Shown here: positions 22,820 to 32,036 of the stretch, piece by piece
Position numbering within the stretch: position 1 is the stretch's first letter
How the letters are laid out: the number at the start of each line of letters is the position of its first letter
Assembly (NCBI GenBank): GCA_964019135.1
Contig: OZ025249.1
Coordinates: forward strand, 36,345,759 to 36,409,758
Direction: 5' to 3'
DNA from: Arenicola marina
Taxonomy: Eukaryota > Annelida > Polychaeta > Arenicolidae
DNA: 64,000 bases
Translations under genes and position numbers: made by a program
Notes under the pieces: model-generated
Told to the model about the DNA's origin: nothing
Seen by the model: the letters and a program-made list of their open reading frames with translations, nothing else
Databases searched by the model: none

Positions 22820-24835
22820 TTAACCAATGCTTTATTATCCGCTTGAGGAAGACCAAGCAGAACCACCACCGGCTGAAGGTAATACGCGTCACAAAACAAA
22901 GCTCAAAAGTGGGGCTTTTATCTCTGATGAGACATTGATTGAGAAACGGATGAAATCCATGGCCGTTTTCTTTTTTTATCTGTCTGTAATCAAAACTACC
23001 AACTACTAAAGACCAACATTTGCGCTGATCCAATTTCTCAAATAGTGCGCAAATGCATTACTTTTTAGCTAACGTACGGGCAAATGGACCATTACCAACT
23101 ACAGAATCTTGTACCAGAAAGGCCTTGGTAGGTATTGCTTACTCGGACAAGTACTAACTTCAGTAGACGGACGCGCTGTTGACTGTTGGGCAATGCGGAG
23201 GCGTTGCAAATATAACAAGAAATAATGTAGTGTTTCGTGGAACCTGGATCGACAGCAAGGTGGAATCATCACCACTCTAGATCAAATACGTTTCATGCAT
23301 GTCACGTGCAGCTTTCTATCACCGTCGTTGGCCTGAGATAACAGAACTTGCAACTTGTGCGGATTACGCTAAAAATATGTAGTCAACATTGGGCGAGCGC
23401 ATTTCTGCTCATACCCCAAGAGTGGAAGAGCAGGGTGAGCTCAGCACTCACTGTAACTGCGACACTAACCCCTGGGACTGTTGTCTTTGGCTTCGAGAGA
23501 CGTTTGAGAGACGTCCAACACATGGTAATGGGTCGTCCGCCAGTAAATCTTGCTCTGCGTTGTATACATGTGTCGTTGGCAAGTGCTAGAAGGCGGTGAT
23601 TAATGACTAGACTGTGATCCTTAGGCTTTCGCAATGCTACTTCTGGTGAAAGCTTCCTTCCTTGTCATGGGGCGGATCTAGGAATTTGCCAAGGGGGGGG
23701 GGGGGGGGAGGGTTGCTCTCTGAAACTCCCGACCGAGTAGTGTGCGCTCTGAAAAACTTGCGACCCGGGGGGGGGGGGGGTGCTCTGAAGACTTGTGACC
23801 GGGGGGGGGGGGCGGCGGGGGGTCTGAAAACTTGCGACCGGGGGGGGGGGAAGCCTCAGAAAACCCGACTTTAACAGTGTATGTTCAGGTTGCCAAGGGG
23901 GGGGGGGATTGCAACCCTCCTACGCCCCCCCCCCTAGATCCGCCACTGCTTGTATTGCTGTACAAGTGGGAATCAGTCATCATTCGTTTGGTCGCTGTCC
24001 CACACCGGTCAGGCACGGGATCTGGACATGAGCGATCCACGTTCTATCTTTGAGGATGTCGGGCGATTCAGTTTAAGCGTCGGATAGTCGTGTGTGAGGC
24101 AAGGTGTCTCAGGGTCTTTGGGTTTGCGGCGCGCGCTTCTCTCTCGCTGGCATAGGCTTACCGTATGACAGGAACGTGTCCTTGGTCAATTACATCAAAG
24201 TCACAGAGGCTAAGAGGAGTTAGGATTTGGCAGCCGACATGAGGAAAGCGGGCAGAGGAGTGGATAGGGGGATACGGGGGGTGGGAGGGGGGATTGGGCG
24301 GTAGAATGATGGTGGGGAGGGGGGCGGTAAACCTGATCATGATTCCAGTTTTTAAAACTATAGCATAAAGGGCATTAACGTTAGTTGAGATGACACTTGC
24401 TTAGCTTTGGTGGAAAGGGGGTAAGTGTGAAGGCTTAGCGGCTCTGTACTTTGTCCTCGGCCGCGTCTATCCTAGACTTATGAGTCTACATCGAAAATGA
24501 TGGTCACATCTGTCTAGTTTTTGTGATGCCGGCGTCTCCTTTCATGATGTAAGTCAGACCTTGAGCTATACTTACTGCTGGCTGAAGGTCATATCATCAC
24601 CAGACCCTGACCTTTCATAGACGGCTTAAACAAGTAGACCAACATTACATGCAGCCGAGGACCCCATGTTAAATGTCAACCGGGCTTTCCCGTTAAGGTA
24701 GTACCACGGCCTGGATTCATCACACAATTTAGCAGCATACAGAGTATCTTCCAATGGCCGGTGGAAGACTTGATTGCATTCCTTGAAATATAATTAAAGC
24801 ATTTATAAAATGCTCATGAATAAATCTACATACAC
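22820..24835 (+). repeat. R6 copy c (partial)
   Basis: Follows the R6 order: AGAACCACCACCGGCTG near 22,858, AACTTCAGTAGACG near 23,157, TGTACAAGTGGGAATCAGTC near 23,960, ACCTTTCATAGACGGC near 24,610 and TTGATTGCATTCCTTGAA near 24,770. It is interrupted by a 283-base MITE at 23,666. Open frames inside are not conserved as protein between copies. Confidence 0.88.
23666..23948 (+). mobile_element. 283-bp MITE with TSD CTTGT, poly(G)-rich
   Basis: The ends are CATGGGGCGGATCTAGG and, reading inward from the right, CAGTGGCGGATCTAGG. The flanks are the direct repeat CTTGT at 23,661-23,665 and 23,949-23,953. Other R6 copies at about 44,480, 50,535, 55,957 and 61,990 read CCTTCCTTGTA without interruption, which are empty sites. 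The inside holds several units of TCTGAAAACTTGCGACCG followed by G-runs of 9-16. No coding capacity; a non-autonomous DNA element. Confidence 0.82.
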
Positions 24836-24874
24836 TACAGCGGAGCGAGTCTATCTTCCATGTTACAGCACACG

Positions 24875-24962
24875 AGAGTACTGTAGTAAATGGTAGGCAT
24901 GAGTAATACATGAGCTATGCTGAGTGGTTCGCTTTTACATGGAAGAACGACCACGGAGCGAC
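24875..24962 (+). repeat. Short dispersed repeat, copy 2
   Basis: Shares TAGTAAATG, CATGAGTAATACATGAG, CTATGCTGA and TTCGCTTTTACATGGA with the block at 7,251-7,340. It begins about 40 bases after the recognisable end of R6 copy c. Confidence 0.6.
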
Positions 24963-25514
24963 GTTTAAAACAGATCGGTTTCTAAAGGTACACAGTTTGA
25001 GCGTGCCAACATAATTACGAATACCATCATTGAAACAATTATTAAGAGTTACACTTTGTAGTCCAGCGCTCTACCACTAAGCCACAGCGACGGCGCTATT
25101 TAATTTGATTCCAATAGGGTTAACGGCACTTTCAGCCTGTAAGGCTATATCGTGCCATACTGGTTTATTTCTATTTAAATAATTAAAGAGTCAATACTAA
25201 AACCCTGAAAATTAATACATGTGATATTGAAGATGCGGGGCCTAGTAGGCCTATGCCGAAACACAGGAGCCGGCTTTGTTGAAGGCCAAACATATAAGTT
25301 CTTATAACATTAAAATCGCTTACTATAATAACCATATCATCCATGATTTATCTACACAGCAGTCATACACATTACAATCGATCAAAAAAGTATTATAAAT
25401 ATAGCTCATCAACCTCAAAGTACTAATCTTAAGAGTACTAAGCTCCCCGCATAACAGATACGTCTTGTTTCTCTTACAAGTAAAATTATCTGCCCAGAGG
25501 GCAGATTGCGCAGA
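24963..25514. other. Intergenic sequence with a truncated tRNA-like patch
   Basis: On the minus strand, about 25,050-25,095 reads GTGGCTTAGTGGTAGAGCGC, which resembles the D-arm/A-box half of a tRNA; no B box follows. The rest is AT-rich with no gene. Confidence 0.4.
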
Positions 25515-25735
25515 AAATCATTTCTTGATATCAAGAATTGAATTATTGATATAAAAAAATGACACAATTCTTGATATCAAGAAATCAATTCTTGATATCA
25601 ACAATTCAATTCTTGATATCAACAATTCAATTCTTGATATCAACAATTCAATTCTTGATATCAACAATTCAATTCTTGATATCAACAATTCAATTCTTGA
25701 TATCAAGAATTCGAATAAACTGGACCGAATTCTTG
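25515..25735 (+). repeat. 21-bp TTGATATCAA minisatellite, left arm
   Basis: About eight units of ATTCTTGATATCAACAATTC. Outer units are the near-palindrome AATTCTTGATATCAAGAATT. The period of 21 keeps open frames such as repeated FLISTIQ on both strands; these are not genes. Confidence 0.93.
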
Positions 25736-25849
25736 ATATCCATAATTCGCTTGACTGGGCATGCTCGAATAATGAAACAATCCCTTCGTATGAGGCGCCG
25801 TAGCGGTCAAAAGGTATGTGAAACAGAAAAAGCAGCTTGAAACTGCGCT

Positions 25850-26012
25850 CATGCAGGTTGAAACTGCGCGGGTGTAGGTGGAAACCGCGCGGGTGTTGGT
25901 GGAAACCGCGCGTGTGTGTGTTGAAACTGCGCGAGTGTAGGGTGAAACGGCGCGCAAGTATGTTGAAACTGCGCGATTGTGTTGGAACTGCGCGAGTGGA
26001 GGTTGAAAGTAC
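25850..26012 (+). repeat. 21-bp GCGCG minisatellite, left arm
   Basis: About eight units of GTTGAAACTGCGCGAGTGTA with variants (GGAAACCGCGCG). It is the inverted counterpart of the array at 28,505-28,845. Confidence 0.92.
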
Positions 26013-26274
26013 TAGGGGATCGGCATATGCTGTAGATCTATATATAAAACTGGTCCCAGGTCAAACGACTCACGTGTAACTCTCCCCGTCCGGATAGCGC
26101 TGGATGGACAGACATGTGGCCACAGCGGGGTGCCACGACTTCAGAGCCATATAGTGCCTTTCATCCATTAAGCTCCTGATTGTCACATACAGAACCCCCA
26201 TTGTCTGCCAGCTCTGTTCCCAGGCTGGAATAGGGTGGCATAGTCCGCAGCAGACTAATCAGGATCCACGGGTT

Positions 26275-26474
26275 NNNNNNNNNNNNNNNNNNNNNNNNNN
26301 NNNNNNNNNNNNNNNNNNNNNNNNNNNNNNNNNNNNNNNNNNNNNNNNNNNNNNNNNNNNNNNNNNNNNNNNNNNNNNNNNNNNNNNNNNNNNNNNNNNN
26401 NNNNNNNNNNNNNNNNNNNNNNNNNNNNNNNNNNNNNNNNNNNNNNNNNNNNNNNNNNNNNNNNNNNNNNNNNN
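26275..26474. other. Assembly gap (200 N)
   Basis: Exactly 200 N, probably a fixed-size placeholder. It lies inside the centre of the inverted-arm element and beside a tandem duplication, so the true length is unknown. Confidence 0.98.
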
Positions 26475-26486
26475 TAGTTAGTTTAA

Positions 26487-27258
26487 TTAGTATAGGGAGG
26501 TACGGTGTACTTTATGTAATATTTATTGTGTAGCCGGCGTGTAGTAATCGTAATCATGGTAATCCTGATTACTTTGCAATGCTCACTCGGTGTCCCCTAC
26601 CCCTCTCCCTCGATCCACCCCCGCCCTCCCCCCCCCCCCCCCCGCCCCTGCACTGATCAAATGCCTGTGCTCTGGCTGTAAAGTCTCCTTCCTATGCCTC
26701 CAGTATCATATACGAAAACTCGACACTGCAGTCTTATTGTAGAGAACCCTCCCCCTCTCAACCACCCCAACCTACACTTCCGGTCGTTCGTGCCCCAACC
26801 TGAGACATAGCAAATTAAGCCGGCTGGGTAATCAGTCGTGTGCCATCTTTTTATCCTATAATTATCTTGTTTAGTTAGTATAGAGAGATACGGTGTACTT
26901 TATGTAATATTTATTGTGTAGCCGGCGTGTAGTAATCGTAATCATGGTAATCCTGATTACTTTGCAATGCTCACTCGGTGTCCCCTACCCCTCTCCCTCG
27001 ATCCACCCCCGCCCCGCCCCCCCCCCGCCCCTGCACTGATCAAATGCCTGTGCTCTGGCTGTAAAGTCTCCTTCCTATGCCCCCAGTATCATATACGAAA
27101 ACTCGACACTGCAGTCTTATTGTAGAGAACCCTCCCCCTCTCAACCACCCCAACCTACACTTCCGGTCGTTCGTGCCCCACCCTGAGACATAGCAAATTA
27201 GGCCGGCTGGGTAATCAGTTGTGTGCCATCTTTTTATCCCATAATTATCTTGTTTGAA
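26487..27258 (+). repeat. 388-bp tandem duplication
   Basis: Two copies (from about 26,487 and about 26,875) align almost base for base, from TACGGTGTACTTTATGTAAT through a poly(C) run to TTTTTATCC(T/C)ATAATTATC. The poly(C) length differs and only a handful of substitutions are seen, so the duplication is young. The first copy starts just after the N gap, so more copies may be missing. Confidence 0.9.
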
Positions 27259-28504
27259 TTTGATAGCTAGGAATAAACCAGAGCAACCTGTATGTAGAAG
27301 CTGTGGTGCGATTGTTGTAGATGTTTGTGTTATTGAACAAGATTAATTGGAAGAGGTGTTGTTATAAAACGAACTCGATTGGATTCAGGAGTGGGGTGCG
27401 CCAACCTTTGTATTGTAGCTTCCCTTTTTATCTGCCATTACACAAAGAGGACATAAGTGTCGCTTACCCACCAAATCTCCCTCTCTGGTAGAACGATTAC
27501 AATAAATACAGCGTATTTGTATTAGAAAAATATGTTGTGTCTTTCACATTGAAGTTACTAACGTTATTATAAAATATCGAAGAGTTTTCGACCTAAATAG
27601 TGGTTGCAACCATTAGTAAATGCAATACAACTTTGCCCCATTGAACGCACAACAATACGATCAGAAATCCATTCTCCCGACTAAGTTGCATGCCCAGACT
27701 TCATACAGACTGCTGGTATTTGAATCGCCTGCTTCTAAACTCATGAAACCGTTCTCGCCATATTTGTAAGGCCCTGCTCTTCCAATGTTTCCTTTGTTTT
27801 GAAATAGTTACTTTAAGGTTTCACTGAGGCTGTAACTTTATAGTGTTATTTGTGTTGCGTAATTGTGCAATTGTGTAACATTGTGTAATTGAATTGCGCA
27901 TATGTGATGCTATGTCATTACGTTCGAATAAACTGCCCAGTTTATGCCAAGGTATATATTGTCACTACTTATCCCGAAAAGTTCAAGCTCGATACAACTG
28001 TAGAGGAAAGCAGTGTTTTATAATGAACATTAATATGTGGGCGTAAATTCCGTTTCGTGATGGCATATGTGTCTGGTATGGCGTATCTGTATGTCTGTAT
28101 GTCTCAAAGGAAGGTCAGATTTGGTGCTCTAAGCCACTCGTTTGTGCACACCGGGGCTAAACTGCGCAACAGAACCTCAAGTTCGTAATATGAACCGATA
28201 AAACATGCCCCAGATTAAGTGCCCAAGCCGGCATACTAGTTGCACGGGGATGGGGACACTACATACACTTAGGCTGTATGTGCTGCCCTGCTTTCCTCGC
28301 ATTTTCTTTTCTTCCCCGGGCCCGCTGAATTAGGACGCCTTGTTTAGAACGGCTAGTAGCGACTACTGTAGTAAGGTGGTTGTAGTACGGTAATGCCCCC
28401 CCCCCCCCGCGGTAATGCCCCCCCCCCCACCCGGCACTAATTGCGACAGAAGTTAAACAGATGTCGCTGTCATCTACTTAACACATTCCAATCTGCTCTC
28501 CAGG
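27259..28504. other. Centre of the inverted-arm element, no gene seen
   Basis: AT-rich, with two poly(C) runs near 28,397-28,430 joined by GCGGTAATG. No transposase-like open frame. Confidence 0.55.
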
Positions 28505-28845
28505 CGTCGCTCTGATCCATTTCAGCACACTCGCGCAATTTCAACACACTCGCGCAGTTTCAATACACTCGCGCAATTTCAACACACCCGCGCCGTTTCA
28601 ACACACTGGCGCAATTTCAACACACTCGCGCAATTTCAACACACTCGCGCAGTTTCAATACACTCGCGCAATTTCAACACACTCGCGCAGTTTCAACACA
28701 CTAGCGCCGTTTCAACCTTCACGCGCGCATTTTCAACTTACACCCGCGCAGTTTCAACCCACACCCGCGCAGTTTCAACCCACACCCGCGCAGTTTCAAC
28801 CTACACACGCGCAGTTCCAACCTACACCCGCGCAGTTCCAAGCTG
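28505..28845 (-). repeat. GCGCG minisatellite, right arm
   Basis: About seventeen units of 19-21 bases, CACACTCGCGCARTTTCAA on the plus strand. The left part has 19-base units and the right part 21-base units with CACCCGCGCAGTTTCAA. It is the inverse complement of the left-arm array but has about twice the copies. Confidence 0.93.
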
Positions 28846-28949
28846 TTTTTTCTGTTTCACATACCTTTTGACCGCTACGGCGTCTCATAGTATGGCCCGC
28901 CATACAAGGGAGTCTTCGTTTTTTCATCAAGGCCGTGTGCACTCATGCG

Positions 28950-29150
28950 AATTCTTGATATCAAGAATTGAATTGTTGATATCAAGAATTGAATTGTTGA
29001 TATCAAGAATTGAATTGTTGATATCAAGAATTGATTTCTTGATACCAACAATTCAATTCTTGATATCAAGAATAAAGAGCGTCATTTCTTGATATCAAGA
29101 ATTGAATTGTTGATATCAAAAATTGATTTCTTGATATCAAGAATTAGGGA
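28950..29150 (-). repeat. TTGATATCAA minisatellite, right arm
   Basis: About nine units of GAATTGTTGATATCAA, including full AATTCTTGATATCAAGAATT palindromes at the outer side. It is the inverse of 25,515-25,735. Confidence 0.92.
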
Positions 29151-29399
29151 ATAAATGTTAGGATGGCCCGCCATATAAATGCTACATTTTTATTAGTTTT
29201 TGTTAACGACGCCTGATTATTTAATAAATAGATGGCGCTCGCAACAGCAGAACCACATTATGGTTATGGCAAGCCAAAAGAAATAAATGAGTTATTAATT
29301 GACACAAACAGCCGACAGCTTAACCGTAGCTTAACAAATATGGCAAGCCGAATCGCATCAATAAAATAAATAAATAATCGACATTATCACGCAAATATC

Positions 29400-30860
29400 A
29401 GCAAAGGGAAGGAAGTAATTCCTTTGCTCTGTTGTGTAAGGGGTGGGCACTGGAGACCGGGCCTCGGACTGCAGACCCCGTCAGCCGTGGCCAATGCCGG
29501 GCGATATATTCAACGGCGAAACGCAGCACCGTCTTTCCTGTGAGGCGATTCTATGTCATGGTTGATTTATTCCTTGACGATTTTTCTCTTTTTGGAGAAC
29601 GCAAAACTCCAGCGGGTGAATTATTGGGGCGTCGACGTACATATTGGTCTTTTCACGTGGAAAGACGGAGGAATTACGACTTAAATCCCTCAGACTATAT
29701 GTTTCCATAAAACATGTTTCCATAAAACAGGCCTGCGGTCTGTCGGGGCGAAATAGAGTTTTCGGTCTCCATGGTGGCTTACAATGTTCAGCCATTCGTG
29801 ATTGGTGTGTGTCGATTTCCCAGCAGAGGACGTTCCGTTTGAGGCGGGGGGAGGGGGCGGCACAGGAAGCACGTGCTGGAAAATAGGCGATGAAACACCA
29901 TGTGCCCCCTTTCGCTGAAAGTCGTAGCAGGGTCTCGCCACATAAAATGTTGTACAACCCCTCCCCCCTCCCCCACTCCCCCTTTTGCAAATTCTGAACC
30001 TGCCACTGCCGCGCCTCGACCATATATCTTAATGCTAGTAAGGGGTTGGTTCCTGCGACTGCAACGACAATCTAGTGTTACCCTTCAGAACACAACTTTA
30101 TTTATGTTGCTGTTGCATTGACACGTGGTAAAACTGGTAAAAAGAGATGGCACTGTATTAACCATAAGAGCTGGAAGCCCTTCAGTGCCATTTGGCGGAA
30201 CTGCCATGGTTGCGTCTGCCTCGGTCGGTTAATGGGAATGGACCACGTGTCTGGAGCCACATGGGTGCAATGTTGGAGTGACACGAGGGGACCGCGTGTC
30301 TGGTCGATTTAGCCTGTCTCCGTCTGATTCCACAATAGAAGGGGGTGTATCTGCTGTCCTGGGTGATATTAGTCGCGCGACGGAATAGGCTAACCAGGCA
30401 TCAGTAAAACGACACATAGCGACTAAGTCTTTCGATCAGGTATCACCGCACGACATCTAGTGGCACTGTCAACCAAACATCAGACCCCCGACACAGCTTG
30501 AGAAAGGATAAAAATGAAGACACAGCAAAAATTAGCGTTTTTGGATTGCATCCTGTTGCTGCAATGTATGGCTGAAGCATGCGGCCATGATGCATGATGA
30601 AGCCCATTGATAAGCCCATAGCAGTCCTATCTCCCATTTTTGTGTCAAAATTATTTACTATGTTTTTTTCCAAGGATGTGAGTTTGTGGAGAAACTGTTA
30701 GAGTTCATGACCATGGAAATGCCGATAACATGTACATCACATTGGTCTGTAAACCCATCAGCCGATTCAGCTTAAATAACCGGTTTTGAATTTTGCTAGT
30801 CCTTAAAAAGTGTCACAGTATTATCTTTGGAACTGACCAGTGAAACTTCAGTGTTTAATA
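29400..30860 (+). repeat. R6 copy d (partial, plus)
   Basis: Contains GGAAGGAAGTAATTCCTTTG, GGGCCTCGGACTGCAGACC, GACGATTTTTCTC and TTTGGAGAACGCAAAACTCC. A GGCACTGTATTAACCAT block follows near 30,147, then ACATCAGACCCCCGACACAG near 30,477. The order is the same as in the minus copy at 32,037-37,324, so the two form an inverted pair. Confidence 0.9.
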
Positions 30861-31254
30861 CCTTAGTTTAAATGAAGCTTTATTCGCAATCGCATAACAG
30901 GCAATGCCTATGCAAATTCCTCTCGCTTAACCAATAAGAAACATATTACAGGCAATCAACTTATTACCCTTATAGAATTGATTCACTAAAAGACTGCGAT
31001 GCAATTGCTGACTCTCGCTGTACATTATATTAAGGGAAATGGGAAGAGAGTAGACTGTCGGAAATAAGATGTCAGATATACGAGTACCAGATGGCGAAAC
31101 TAGGTGTTAACACGCTTTATCTTTTCAATATACCCATGAACAGATTTAAATATACTTTGTCACCTTTCATGCAAAGTTAAGTTGGCGTTCCCGAATAAAA
31201 TGGTTTCGAGCGTAACATTTGTAATTTTTCATTACACTTTGCAAAGTCAGTCTA
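30861..31254. other. Sequence between R6 d and its minisatellite, no gene seen
   Basis: AT-rich, no clear match to other R6 copies and no gene. Confidence 0.45.
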
Positions 31255-31460
31255 AAATATATTTAGACGCGCGACGTCGGTACACAACCCTCATCTGACC
31301 GTCGGGCGACGTCGGTGTCCGACGTCGGATACCGACGTCGCGCACGGGTGCAAATCCAACCAAATTCAGACCAAAATGCGACGTCGGCACACAACCTTAA
31401 CTCGACAGTCGTGACAACGTCGGTGTGGCCGCTGGGTAGACTTCGATGTCGTGACTGTCT
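31255..31460. repeat. CGACGTCGG-rich patch leading into R6-like sequence
   Basis: The palindromic core CGACGTCG or close variants occur at least six times in 200 bases. From about 31,435 the sequence GGGTAGACTTCGATGTCGTG matches GAAGGTAGACTTCGACGTCG in the beta units at 49,271 and 60,728. Confidence 0.7.
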
Positions 31461-31464
31461 CGCC

Positions 31465-32036
31465 CCACCACACCTCCACGTCTCACACCACCACACCTCA
31501 CGTCTCACACCACCATACCTCCACGTCTAAAACCACAACACCTCCACGTCTCACACCACCATACCTCCACGTCTCACACCACCACACCTCCACGTCTCAC
31601 CCCGCACCTCCACGTCTCACACCACAACACCTCCACGTCTCACCCGACCACACCTCCACGTCTCACACGACCACACCTGCACGTCTCACACCACCACACC
31701 TCCACGTCTCACCCCACAACTCCACGTCTCACACCACAACACCTCCACGTCTCACCCAACCACACCTCTACGTCTCACACCACCACACCTCCACGTCTAA
31801 CACCACCATACCACACCTCCACGTCTCACACCACCATACCTCCACGTCTCACACCAGCACACCTCCACATCTCACACCACCAAACTTCTACGTCTCACAC
31901 CACCATACCTCCACGTCTCACACCACCACACCTCCACGTCTCACACCACCACAGCTCCACGTCTCACACCTCCACGTCTCGACTACACCTCCACGTCTCA
32001 CACCACCTCACCTGCACGTCTCACACCACCACGGTT
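31465..32036 (+). repeat. 23-bp minisatellite (CACCACACCTCCACGTCTCA)
   Basis: About twenty-five units, mostly 23 bases with 17- to 20-base variants, of the form CCACACCTCCACGTCTCACA. A 195-codon His/Thr-rich open frame runs through it and is a repeat product. The beta units carry a one-to-two-unit seed of the same sequence (CCCCACCACATCTCAACG at about 49,301). Confidence 0.95.

Larger units (their letters stand above)
25515..29150. mobile_element. Possible foldback-type element with long repeat-rich inverted arms
   Basis: The left arm (25,515-26,012) and right arm (28,505-29,150) are inverted copies of one another. The outer part is a 21-base TTGATATCAA repeat. The middle is a unique block sharing CGCCGTAGCGGTCAAAAGG and TATGTGAAACAGAAAAA. 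The inner part is a 21-base GTTGAAACTGCGCG repeat. Foldback elements are known for long terminal inverted repeats made of tandem repeats, so the structure fits, but no transposase or target duplication is seen. The centre (26,013-28,504) is non-coding and holds an assembly gap. Confidence 0.6.

Noticed and set aside
28505..29150. Regularly spaced short repeats resembling a CRISPR array
   Set aside because: The units are head-to-tail without unique spacers, and the window is eukaryotic.
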